Assembly (NCBI GenBank): GCA_002701705.1
Contig: NZWU01000018.1
Location: forward strand, 39,302-47,047
Length of the DNA stretch: 7,746 nt
From: Gammaproteobacteria bacterium
Lineage (GTDB): Bacteria; Pseudomonadota; Gammaproteobacteria; GCA-002705445; GCA-002716945
Direction of reading: 5' to 3'
The position numbers and the translations under genes are program-made. The notes beneath the pieces were generated by a model that ran no database searches, was not told the DNA's origin, and saw only the letters and a program-made list of their open reading frames with translations. Numbering within the stretch: the first letter of the stretch is position 1; each line of letters starts with the position of its first letter. Below, piece by piece: positions 1 through 6,506 of this stretch.

Positions 1-1004
1 TGAATTTTTTCAACCTCTTCCATCATCTCATCAGTTAATTTGATATTTACACTTTCTATATTTTCACGTAGTTGTTCAAGCGTTGTAGCCCCTATAATGT
101 TGCTTGTTAAAAATGGTCTTGTATTTACAAAAGCTAGAGCTAGATGTGTCGGTGAAATATCAAACTTTTTTGCTATTTTAATATATTCAGATGTTGCTTT
201 CTTGCACATATCATTACTGTATCTGGTGAACCAATCACCGTATAAACCCAAACGCGAATCAGGTGGGGCTGATTTTTCATATTTACCTGTCAACATTCCA
301 AAGCCTAGTGGTGAGTAAGCTAAAAGACCAACATTTTCTCTATGAGAAATTTCTGCTAGTCCAACTTCATAAATTCTATTAAGTAAGCTATATGGATTTT
401 GCACGCTGACTATCCTAGGCTGATTTTTTTTACTTGCTAGTTTTAGATACTCCATCACACCCCAAGGTGTTTCATTACTAACTCCGATATATCTTATTTT
501 ACCTGCTTCTATGGCATCGCTTAGCGCATCCATAGTTTCCCCAATACTGATTCCATCATCCTCAGCTGAGTATTCATATCCTAATCTTCCAAAATAATTT
601 GATTTTCTTTCTGGCCAATGAACCTGATATAAATCAATGTAATCTGTTTGTAGTTTTTTTAATGAGTGATCAATTGCCTCTTCGACATGTTTTTTGCTTA
701 ATCTTGAACCGCCTCTAACATAATCCATTCCCGGGCCTGCAACTTTGGTGGCAATTATATATTTATCACGTTGCTGATATTTTTTTATCCATGTACCAAT
801 ATATTTCTCAGTTAATCCACAGGTTGTTTCCTTTGGTGGAATTGCATACATTTCTGCCGTATCTATAAAATTAATACCAGCATCAATTGCACAATCTAAT
901 TGTTCGTGAGCTTCCTTTTCAGTATTCTGTTCACCAAAAGACATAGTGCCAAGACACAATAAACTCACCTTAAGATTAGTCTTACCCAGCTGCCTAAATT
1001 CCAT
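1..1004 (-). CDS. tas: Tas-like NADP(H)-dependent aldo/keto reductase (C-terminus cut by window edge)
   Basis: Reading the minus strand from the ATG at 1004 gives 334 open codons that run off the window at base 1. The start reads MEFRQLGKTNLKVS, followed by LCLGTMSFGEQNTE, which closely resembles E. coli Tas (346 aa), so only about a dozen C-terminal residues should be missing. The aldo/keto reductase catalytic tetrad is visible: Asp48 and Tyr53 (FIDTAEMY), Lys87 (ATKVAG) and His129 (YQVHWP). Family markers IRYIGVSNE and VQNPYSLLNR follow, then an NADP-binding-type segment near the end (IIGATTLEQLREN). These enzymes are soluble (beta/alpha)8 barrels that reduce aldehydes or ketones with NADPH; the physiological substrate of Tas is not known. 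A GGGGGA Shine-Dalgarno-like run lies about 7 bases before the ATG. The gene is divergent from the SulP transporter. The family call is firm; orthology to Tas is likely, not proven. Confidence 0.93.
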   Translation of the reverse strand, partial: MEFRQLGKTNLKVSLLCLGTMSFGEQNTEKEAHEQLDCAIDAGINFIDTAEMYAIPPKETTCGLTEKYIGTWIKKYQQRDKYIIATKVAGPGMDYVRGGSRLSKKHVEEAIDHSLKKLQTDYIDLYQVHWPERKSNYFGRLGYEYSAEDDGISIGETMDALSDAIEAGKIRYIGVSNETPWGVMEYLKLASKKNQPRIVSVQNPYSLLNRIYEVGLAEISHRENVGLLAYSPLGFGMLTGKYEKSAPPDSRLGLYGDWFTRYSNDMCKKATSEYIKIAKKFDISPTHLALAFVNTRPFLTSNIIGATTLEQLRENIESVNIKLTDEMMEEVEKI

Positions 1005-1039
1005 TGTCTACATCCCCCAGCGTTTAGATTGAATTTATG

Positions 1040-1058
1040 CTATAATGAACCATTATAG
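1040..1058. promoter_or_regulatory. Perfect inverted repeat with a TATAAT in each arm between divergent genes
   Basis: CTATAATG (1040-1047), a 3-base spacer and CATTATAG (1051-1058) form a perfect 8-bp inverted repeat. The plus strand reads TATAAT at 1041-1046 and the minus strand reads TATAAT at 1057-1052. Each could be the -10 box for one of the divergent genes: SulP starts about 55 bases to the right and the reductase about 48 bases to the left. The -35 regions are poor on both sides. The alternative reading is an operator that a dimeric regulator could use to control both genes at once. The repeat is seen directly; promoter or operator function is inferred. Confidence 0.45.
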
Positions 1059-1101
1059 TAAATTCATACGTAAAATTAATAACTGATTGCAAAAAAACAG
1101 C

Positions 1102-2436
1102 ATGATTTCAATGTTGTTTAATTTCCGCAGTTGGCTGCCAGAAGTCTTCGCTAACAGAAATTTTCTAAATAGAGACATTATTGCTGGCATTACATTAGCA
1201 ACTATACTCATTCCCCAATCTATGGCATATGCAATGCTGGCTGGGGTTGAACCCAAGTATGGTTTATACGCTGCCTTCATACCTGTCGCAATAGCGTCTT
1301 TTTTTGGTTCATCACGATATCTTGCAACTGGACCTGTAGCGATGGTGAGCCTTTTAACAGCGGTTGCAGCAGGGTCACTGGCTGGAGGTGAAGCTAATTT
1401 ATATATTTTTTATGCAATACTTCTCGCATTCTCTGTTGGTTTTTTTCAGATTATTCTTTCCCTTACAAAAGCAGGTAAACTTTTTGATAAAATTCCCAGG
1501 CATGTAATCATTGGCTTTACATCAGCAGCCGCATTGATTATTGGAGCTTCACAATTCCACAAGATAATTGGATTTCCAAAAATAGAACTAAATAATTTAC
1601 AAAGCTTAATTGATTATTCAGTAAATTCGACAAATGGCTTTGCAATTTTGATTTCAATTGCTGCAATCTTAATTATTTATATTATGAAAATTAAATCAAG
1701 CAATGCATTTGTAAATAATTTTGCAGTATTAACAGCGGTTATTATTTCATTAGTTGCATCTATTCTTTTTGCTTATGAGGGACCCATAGTTGGGCATATA
1801 GATGAAGGGTTACCAGCGCTTACAATTCCTTCTTTTGAGAATATAAAAATATCTTGGCCAATGTTTATGATACATACTATTATCATTACCTTTGTTGGTT
1901 TCATGGAAGCTTTAGCAATTGCGCAAACCCTTTCAATAAAAATGGCTGTTAGGGAGACACAAGAATTAGAGACAAAAAGCGCATCTAGATTTGATGTTAA
2001 TCAGGAATTATTTGGACAAGGATTGGCCAATATCAGTTCGGGCCTTTCGGGCAGTTATCCAGTATCTGGTTCATTCTCAAGATCATCTGTGTGTGTAGTT
2101 GCAAATGGATTTAGTGGTTTTACATCTATCGTTACATCAATTGTAGTTGGCTTAAGCTTATTATTATTGACAGGAACCCTATTCTATTTGCCACATGCAA
2201 CTTTAGGAATAATTATTATCTTAGCTATTCTTCCACTCATTGAAATAAAGAAAATGATAGAAATTTTCAGAGAAAGCAAAAAAGATGGAATTATCGTATG
2301 GGGAACATTTTTTAGCACACTATTATTTCCTATATTCCATATAGAAATTTATGCTGGAATAACAACCCATATTTGGACAGGTATTGTTTTTGGTTTTATA
2401 TTGTCTCTAGTCTTAGAAAGGTTAATGAGAAATTAA
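1102..2436 (+). CDS. SulP-family (SLC26-like) anion transporter lacking a STAS domain
   Basis: This is a polytopic inner-membrane protein of the SulP family, which moves sulfate, bicarbonate or other anions. The N-terminal signature PQSMAYAMLAGVEPKYGLYA lies at about residues 38-57, counted from the ATG at 1102, followed by SSRYLATGPVAMVSLL. The second conserved block, NQELFGQGLANISSG through YPVSGSFSRSSV, is at about residues 300-330. Hydrophobic segments fill nearly the whole 444 residues. The protein ends RLMRN immediately after its last membrane helix, whereas most SulP proteins continue into a roughly 100-residue cytoplasmic STAS domain. The open frame reaches up to a TTG at 1087 (449 aa); ATG 1102 or 1111 seems more likely, but none has a clear Shine-Dalgarno sequence. 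The substrate cannot be read from sequence. The stop codon overlaps that of the convergent trmB. Confidence 0.92.
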   Translation: MISMLFNFRSWLPEVFANRNFLNRDIIAGITLATILIPQSMAYAMLAGVEPKYGLYAAFIPVAIASFFGSSRYLATGPVAMVSLLTAVAAGSLAGGEANLYIFYAILLAFSVGFFQIILSLTKAGKLFDKIPRHVIIGFTSAAALIIGASQFHKIIGFPKIELNNLQSLIDYSVNSTNGFAILISIAAILIIYIMKIKSSNAFVNNFAVLTAVIISLVASILFAYEGPIVGHIDEGLPALTIPSFENIKISWPMFMIHTIIITFVGFMEALAIAQTLSIKMAVRETQELETKSASRFDVNQELFGQGLANISSGLSGSYPVSGSFSRSSVCVVANGFSGFTSIVTSIVVGLSLLLLTGTLFYLPHATLGIIIILAILPLIEIKKMIEIFRESKKDGIIVWGTFFSTLLFPIFHIEIYAGITTHIWTGIVFGFILSLVLERLMRN

Positions 2437-3110
2437 TTACTAATTATTAGATCATAGATAATATTTTTTTTAATAAGCGCTTTTTTTTCATATTTTGTAA
2501 TTGGTCGATCACCTCTATTGTGGCTAAATGAAACCTTCTTTTTTGTGGAAAAATAATTTGATATTAAAGTGCGAGCTTCATAAGCATAATTAATATTATC
2601 TGTTGTAAAGTGAAAGACCCCATTTTTCTTGAGTTTCATAAAAAATAAGTTGACTGTATAAGTATTTATTATTCGACGTTTTTTATGTTTTCTTTTTGGC
2701 CAAGTGTCAGGGAAAAAAACATATATTTTGTCAATAGTTTTGTTATTAAATAGTTTTTCTATTATTTCTATTGCATCACCATATAACATAAAAATATTAT
2801 TTAATTTTTCATCCTGAATTCTTTCAGTTAGAAGGTTTACTCCTTTAGAATATGTTTCGATACAAAAAAAAGAAACCCCAGGATTCTTATTTGCAATATC
2901 AATAACTGATTTACCATCACCAAAACCAACTTCTAAAAAAATTTTTCTTCTCTGTTTAAGAGCCTCTTGTGCTTGGGAAAATAATTCTTTTTCATTGAAT
3001 GAATCGTTTCTAATCCGATTCCGTGTTCGGTGGTTACTATAGAATTTAGGTTTTAAATTATTCCTTATCAACGAAAATATTCCCTTCCACAGGTGACGAA
3101 GGAGATCCAT
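2433..3110 (-). CDS. trmB: tRNA (guanine-N7-)-methyltransferase
   Basis: TrmB methylates G46 in the variable loop of tRNAs using S-adenosylmethionine. From the ATG at 3110 (225 aa), the SAM-binding loop LEVGFGDG is at residues 59-66. The acidic residue of the next strand is Glu85. The family signature [13 protein letters not shown] is at 134-146 (usually PDPWPKKRHHKRR), FTTDN at 168-172, and the substrate-binding [10 protein letters not shown] at 202-211. E. coli TrmB is 239 aa, so the length is normal. The ATG start would overlap thiG by 53 bases and makes an atypical N-terminus ([10 protein letters not shown]). An in-frame TTG at 3071 is preceded by GGAAGGGA at 9-base spacing and gives 212 aa, starting close to where family members usually begin. 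Either start is possible. It is last in the thiS-thiG-trmB operon and convergent with SulP. Confidence 0.93.
   Translation of the reverse strand: MDLLRHLWKGIFSLIRNNLKPKFYSNHRTRNRIRNDSFNEKELFSQAQEALKQRRKIFLEVGFGDGKSVIDIANKNPGVSFFCIETYSKGVNLLTERIQDEKLNNIFMLYGDAIEIIEKLFNNKTIDKIYVFFPDTWPKRKHKKRRIINTYTVNLFFMKLKKNGVFHFTTDNINYAYEARTLISNYFSTKKKVSFSHNRGDRPITKYEKKALIKKNIIYDLIISN
2443..2471 (+). terminator. Possible AT-rich terminator for the SulP gene, inside the end of trmB
   Basis: Just after the SulP stop, ATTATTA (2443-2449), a 5-base loop, and TA plus ATAAT (2455-2462, with one bulged G) can pair. Eight T residues follow at 2464-2471. The layout matches a rho-independent terminator reading to the right, but the stem is entirely A-T and therefore weak. 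It lies within the 3' end of the convergent trmB coding region, where it also encodes residues. Confidence 0.3.
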
Positions 3111-3852
3111 ACTTCTTTTTTGGAATACGCCCAGCTAAGAAGGCTTCTCTTCCTGACTCAACAGCTTTCTTCATTGCGCTAGCCATTAATATAGGGTTCG
3201 ATGAACAGGCAATTGCTGTATTCATCAATACCCCATCACAACCAAGTTCCATAGCAATGGTTGCGTCTGAAGCCGTTCCCACCCCTGCATCAACTATTAT
3301 TGGTACTTCTGAATTTTCTACAATTGTTGAAATATTGTAGGTATTTTGTATTCCCATTCCAGATCCAATTGCTGCACCTAGAGGCATAACACATATACAA
3401 CCTTGCAGTTCAAGTTCTTTTGCAACGAGGGGGTCATCTGTTGTGTAAACCATTACTTTAAAACCATCCTTAACAAGTTGATTTGCGGCTTTTAGAGTTT
3501 CAGCAATATTTGGGTACAGTGTTTTTTTGTCACCCAAAACTTCTAATTTTACTAATTTTTCACCATTTAAAATTTCAGATGCCAGATTACAAGTTCGAAT
3601 TGCATCTTCTGCTGTGTAACATCCTGCCGTATTAGGTAGAATTGTATACTTTGTTGGGTCCACGTAATCCAATAAGCTTTTTTCATTTTTATCTTGGCCA
3701 ATATTAACTCTTCTTATTGCAACAGTAACCATTTCTGTTGAACTAGCTTCTACAGCAAGTTTAGTCTCTTGAAGGTCTTTGTATTTCCCTGTACCAACAA
3801 TTAATCTTGATGTGTATTGTTTATTATTAATGACTAATAATTTATCTTTCAT
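3058..3852 (-). CDS. thiG: Thiazole synthase
   Basis: ThiG condenses 1-deoxy-D-xylulose 5-phosphate, dehydroglycine and the ThiS thiocarboxylate into the thiazole phosphate of thiamine. It is a cytosolic TIM-barrel protein. The 264 residues match the family length (E. coli 256) and cover the whole fold: [10 protein letters not shown] (15-24), [15 protein letters not shown] (72-86), and Lys102 in VKLEVLGD, the position of the Schiff-base lysine. [14 protein letters not shown] (157-170) and [12 protein letters not shown] (188-199) line the phosphate site, and GVLMNTAIA (207-215) follows. The ATG overlaps the thiS stop by one base (TAATG). The GGGGGAGG that encodes the end of ThiS doubles as the ribosome-binding site, implying coupled translation. 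No catalytic residue appears to be missing. Other thiamine genes (thiC, thiE, thiF, thiO or thiH) are not in this window. Confidence 0.97.
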   Translation of the reverse strand: MKDKLLVINNKQYTSRLIVGTGKYKDLQETKLAVEASSTEMVTVAIRRVNIGQDKNEKSLLDYVDPTKYTILPNTAGCYTAEDAIRTCNLASEILNGEKLVKLEVLGDKKTLYPNIAETLKAANQLVKDGFKVMVYTTDDPLVAKELELQGCICVMPLGAAIGSGMGIQNTYNISTIVENSEVPIIVDAGVGTASDATIAMELGCDGVLMNTAIACSSNPILMASAMKKAVESGREAFLAGRIPKKKYGSPSSPVEGNIFVDKE

Positions 3853-4058
3853 TAGCCTCCCCCAATAGCTTTAATGATTTCTACTTTATCATTTTCTTTT
3901 AAATAGTAATTTCCATAGTTTGACTTAGGTACTATAACTTGGTTAACCTCTACAGCAATGAATTTATTTTCAACGCCAAGATTTATAAGCAATAATTCAA
4001 TAGAAGTTTTTTTAGGGGTGCTTGTTTTTGTTTTGTTTATAAATACATTCATGCTCAT
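3852..4058 (-). CDS. thiS: ThiS sulfur-carrier protein
   Basis: ThiS is a small ubiquitin-like protein whose C-terminal glycine is adenylated and converted to a thiocarboxylate that donates sulfur to ThiG. The frame encodes 68 residues ending KAIGGG, the Gly-Gly tail required for activation. The preceding residues ([18 protein letters not shown]) match the last strand of the ubiquitin-like fold. A second ATG at 4052 would give 66 residues starting MNVFIN, which lines up better with the usual family start and equals the E. coli length; no Shine-Dalgarno sequence distinguishes the two. It is first in the thiS-thiG-trmB operon and immediately upstream of thiG, the usual arrangement. The ThiF-type activating enzyme is not encoded here. 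Confidence 0.93.
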   Translation of the reverse strand: MSMNVFINKTKTSTPKKTSIELLLINLGVENKFIAVEVNQVIVPKSNYGNYYLKENDKVEIIKAIGGG

Positions 4059-4114
4059 ATAGGTATATTATTATACAGTATTTTATTATTATATATCATC
4101 ACAGGGATCAATTT
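4059..4114. promoter_or_regulatory. Divergent promoter region for thiS (-) and tRNA-Thr (+)
   Basis: On the minus strand a perfect TATAAT at 4075-4070 is preceded, with an 18-base spacer, by ATGATA at 4099-4094 (4 of 6 matches to TTGACA). This would start transcription around 4063, only 5-11 bases before the thiS ATG candidates. On the plus strand TATCAT at 4094-4099 could be the -10 box of the tRNA, about 15 bases before its 5' end, but with a poor -35. The two predicted boxes share the same hexamer. There is no room for, and no sign of, a TPP riboswitch. Confidence 0.4.
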
Positions 4115-4187
<73 letters not shown>

Positions 4188-4201
4188 CACAATTAAACTT
4201 A

Positions 4202-4870
4202 TCATGTGAGCCAATTTTGAAATAAATAACGTGATATTAATGGCAATAATCCCAGTGCGGTTAGGAGTAAAATCATTTCCATTCCAATACCAACATTTGC
4301 ACTAATTAAATTACCAATATTACTCCCAAGCAAAATTATAATAATAGTTCCTGGAAGCATACCAATTTGACTAATTATATAAAAAATAGAAGTTCTGATA
4401 GTAGTCAATCCAGAAACTAAATTGATTACAAAATATGGGAAAATTACACACATTCTAAGTGCAAATAAATAATAACCGCTGTTTTTGATGAAACCATCAT
4501 TTATTTTTTTATACTGCTCATTAAATTTTGTTTCTACATAGTCTCGGAATAAGTAACGAGAAATTAAAAAAGCAAAAGTCGCACCAATTGTGGATGCGAA
4601 TGAAACTAGGACAACAGCGGTTATTAATCCAAAAATCATGCCTGACAATAATCCGAGTATTGATGCTACAGGTAAAGAAATTGTTGTAGCAAGAACGTAG
4701 ATTGTAAAAAATATTATTTCGATTAGGTATGGATTATTGGTTTGTATAATTTTTATTTTTTCAAGGTTGTTATTAATGAAAGAGAGTAAGACATTAGCAA
4801 AATCACCAAGAGCAAATATTGCTAAAATCACAATAAGTAAAAGTATAAGAAATGTTTTAGTTTTTTCCAT
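4202..4870 (-). CDS. TVP38/TMEM64 family (DedA superfamily) inner-membrane protein
   Basis: A 222-residue polytopic membrane protein. An N-terminal helix (about 6-22) is followed by the SNARE-associated/VTT domain. That domain contains ISLPVASILGLLSGMIFG (64-81), SFASTIGATFAFLISRYLFRD (90-110) and the family hallmark block at 138-174, with Arg139, Phe144-Pro145, Asn150 and Gly154, then a GMLPGT turn (170-175). A final helix lies at about 196-216. Relatives are implicated in lipid scrambling or flipping and membrane homeostasis; no specific substrate can be assigned. The first proline of the usual R-L-x-P-x-x-P-F motif is replaced here by Val142. A minus-strand TATACT at 4884-4879 may be the -10 box, placing the transcription start within a few bases of the ATG. 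The stop lies 14 bases past the 3' end of the convergent tRNA. Confidence 0.88.
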   Translation of the reverse strand: MEKTKTFLILLLIVILAIFALGDFANVLLSFINNNLEKIKIIQTNNPYLIEIIFFTIYVLATTISLPVASILGLLSGMIFGLITAVVLVSFASTIGATFAFLISRYLFRDYVETKFNEQYKKINDGFIKNSGYYLFALRMCVIFPYFVINLVSGLTTIRTSIFYIISQIGMLPGTIIIILLGSNIGNLISANVGIGMEMILLLTALGLLPLISRYLFQNWLT

Positions 4871-4878
4871 TATGACAA

Positions 4879-4907
4879 AGTATACTCTTTCATCGTGTAT
4901 CTTTTAA
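4879..4907 (-). promoter_or_regulatory. Candidate promoter of the TVP38-family gene
   Basis: Minus-strand TATACT (4884-4879) lies 17 bases from TTAAAA (4907-4902). Transcription would start near 4872, essentially at the ATG (4870), giving a leaderless or nearly leaderless mRNA. No Shine-Dalgarno sequence is present at normal spacing. AT-rich sequence produces such boxes by chance, so this is tentative. Confidence 0.3.
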
Positions 4908-4910
4908 ACA

Positions 4911-4950
4911 CAAAAAACAACAAACCATACCTAATAACTAGATATGGTTT
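4911..4950 (-). terminator. Rho-independent terminator closing the tusA-SQR-like-DUF1641 operon
   Basis: On the minus strand an 8-base stem (AAACCATA at 4950-4943 pairing with TATGGTTT at 4929-4922) encloses a 13-base loop. It is followed by GTTGTTTTTTG (4921-4911), a U-rich tract. It starts 27 bases after the DUF1641 stop codon and before the TVP38 promoter region, where an operon terminator is expected. The stem is AT-rich but perfect. On the plus strand the hairpin is followed only by ATTTT, a weaker tract. Confidence 0.6.
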
Positions 4951-4976
4951 ATTTTCAAAAAGATTATAATTATAAA

Positions 4977-5336
4977 TTAAAGCTTTTTACGTTGTTGGCA
5001 CAAACAAGCAGCAACATTAAGCAATAGTTGCAGGCTTTTTTGCGCTTCAGGTTTACCAAGCATAGATATGGTTGACAAAATGCCACCTTCAAATCTTTGG
5101 TTAGCAGTTTTATCTACTACTTCACTTAATGAAGTTAATGCACCTGACCTATGAAGATCCCTAAGATTATCAAGCAACTGTAAAACTGCTGCTTTAGTAT
5201 CAGGATCATTCAATCTATCAACTACTTCCAAACCATTCGAAGCAGTTGTAGCCAATCTTTCTGTGATATTATCAGTTAGCGCATCAGATCCAGCTTGGAG
5301 AAAACGATCTATTTCAAAATTTCCGTTAGTACTCAT
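4977..5336 (-). CDS. DUF1641 domain protein, partner of the SQR-like flavoprotein
   Basis: A 119-residue, mostly alpha-helical soluble protein resembling the DUF1641 family (PF07849). The recognisable part is the C-terminal half, FEGGILSTISMLGKPEAQKSLQLLL (about 82-106). This matches the family pattern of a Gly-Gly followed by a leucine-rich helix, a 'P-E/D' turn and a second helix. The molecular function of DUF1641 is unknown; members occur beside SQR-type flavoproteins and some formate dehydrogenase-like enzymes, suggesting an accessory subunit. The C-terminus carries a Cys-x-Cys (Cys111, Cys113) followed by a basic tail. The gene begins with a strong AGGAGG five bases before the ATG, and that sequence overlaps the stop codon of the flavoprotein gene (TAGGAGG), implying coupled translation. 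It is last in the three-gene operon. Confidence 0.8.
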   Translation of the reverse strand: MSTNGNFEIDRFLQAGSDALTDNITERLATTASNGLEVVDRLNDPDTKAAVLQLLDNLRDLHRSGALTSLSEVVDKTANQRFEGGILSTISMLGKPEAQKSLQLLLNVAACLCQQRKKL

Positions 5337-5344
5337 GATTCCTC

Positions 5345-6487
5345 CTATAATAGTCCTTTAGCTGACAACCAATACATCTTGTTATAAGCTAATTTAAATC
5401 TATGAACTGATTTTGATGGAGCACCAGGATTTGGTGGTGTCGTATAATTAAACCAAACATATGATCCGGTATCTTTTCCAGTTTCAATAAAACAGAAAAC
5501 TTTTCCATCATAATCTCTCGCCATAGTCCCTTCTTGTATTAGCGAGCCAATATTATCCACAATTGTGTCAGCTTCAAAATGAGCTGTACTGCCCGCCTTA
5601 GAAATAGGTATGTTGGTAGTATCTCCGCAAATAAACACATCTGTTTTACCTTCAAGATATAACTTAGTTTTATCTGTAGGACACCAACCGCCTTTTGCTT
5701 CAGGTATAGAATCCTCGACAACTTGTTGGCCTTTATGCGGCGGTATTGTTACCAAGAAATCATAACTAAGGGTTGTTCCCTCTTCTGAAGTAATTGTTTT
5801 TTTCTTAACATTAACTTCCTTTGTGTTAAAAAGTGTTTCAGCTTTTATCCCAAGTTTTTCAAACTCTGGAGCTGCCCAATTTGCCACTGGTTCCATAGCA
5901 TGTACTCTACCTACTGGGTATGTATATGTTATTTCAGATTTTTCAAGAACCCCTTTTTCTTTTAGATAATCCCTTAACATTAAAGTTATTTCAATTGGAG
6001 CAACTGGACATTTATGAGGCGCATTGACATTAACGACAACCTTGCCACCCTCAAATGTTTTTAAAGCATCTCTCATTTTTTTAGCACCATCAACACTGTA
6101 AAAATTATGCGCTCCTTCTGCTAAACCTGGAACACTTTCAGGCACAAGTCTAGATCCGGTTGCAATTACAAGATAATTCCCTTCATAAACTTTTCCAGAT
6201 GCAGTTGTTACTTTTTTTGCATCAACATCAATATGTGTTGCAGGATCAACATGAAATTTAATCCTTTTATCAAGAAGTTCTCTCTGGTTCCTGACTAATT
6301 CACTTTCCCTGGTTCTTCCAAAGGCCAGATATAATAAACCAGGTTGGTAAAGGTGTTTGTCTGTTGCACCAATAACAATTATTTCAGCTGTGCCATTATC
6401 AAGTTCACGAGTTAACTTTCTAGCCAACCCATTTGCGATGATACTGCCAGCCATACCAGAGCCAACAATAACTACTTTTTTACTCAT
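5345..6487 (-). CDS. Sulfide:quinone oxidoreductase-like FAD-dependent oxidoreductase
   Basis: A 380-residue flavoprotein of the two-dinucleotide-fold disulfide-reductase superfamily, in the SQR/flavocytochrome c sulfide dehydrogenase branch. The FAD-binding GSGMAG is at residues 9-14, the ATGS motif at 109-112 and the second FAD contact ICGDTTNIP at 286-294, followed by KAGSTAHFEA. Cys160 in NAPHKCPVAP matches the conserved active-site cysteine of SQRs. Cys332 in VFCFIETG fits the second one near the C-terminus. The third cysteine of classical SQRs (in a SICT-like motif) appears absent: the region reads HNFYSVDG. These enzymes oxidise sulfide to sulfane sulfur or polysulfide and pass electrons to quinone at the membrane; no signal peptide is visible, so a cytoplasmic face is inferred. 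An AAGGGG ribosome-binding site precedes the ATG. It sits between tusA (19-base gap) and DUF1641 (8-base gap). The precise substrate is uncertain. Confidence 0.85.
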   Translation of the reverse strand: MSKKVVIVGSGMAGSIIANGLARKLTRELDNGTAEIIVIGATDKHLYQPGLLYLAFGRTRESELVRNQRELLDKRIKFHVDPATHIDVDAKKVTTASGKVYEGNYLVIATGSRLVPESVPGLAEGAHNFYSVDGAKKMRDALKTFEGGKVVVNVNAPHKCPVAPIEITLMLRDYLKEKGVLEKSEITYTYPVGRVHAMEPVANWAAPEFEKLGIKAETLFNTKEVNVKKKTITSEEGTTLSYDFLVTIPPHKGQQVVEDSIPEAKGGWCPTDKTKLYLEGKTDVFICGDTTNIPISKAGSTAHFEADTIVDNIGSLIQEGTMARDYDGKVFCFIETGKDTGSYVWFNYTTPPNPGAPSKSVHRFKLAYNKMYWLSAKGLL

Positions 6488-6506
6488 TATTTACCCCTTA
6501 TATAAT

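Noticed and set aside
40..318. Plus-strand open frame of 92 codons
   Set aside because: It is antisense to the aldo/keto reductase, which has clear family motifs through the same bases. The 92-residue product resembles nothing known.
1053..1280. Minus-strand open frame of 75 codons
   Set aside because: Antisense shadow of the SulP gene and its promoter; no recognisable motif.
2474..2489. AAGCGCTT followed by a T run, as a terminator
   Set aside because: The palindrome has no loop, so it cannot form a hairpin. It also lies within trmB coding sequence.
4059..4114. TPP riboswitch upstream of thiS
   Set aside because: Only 56 bases separate thiS from the divergent tRNA, and no thi-box-like conserved elements are visible.
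5539..5721. Minus-strand open frame of 60 codons
   Set aside because: Shifted-frame shadow inside the SQR-like gene.
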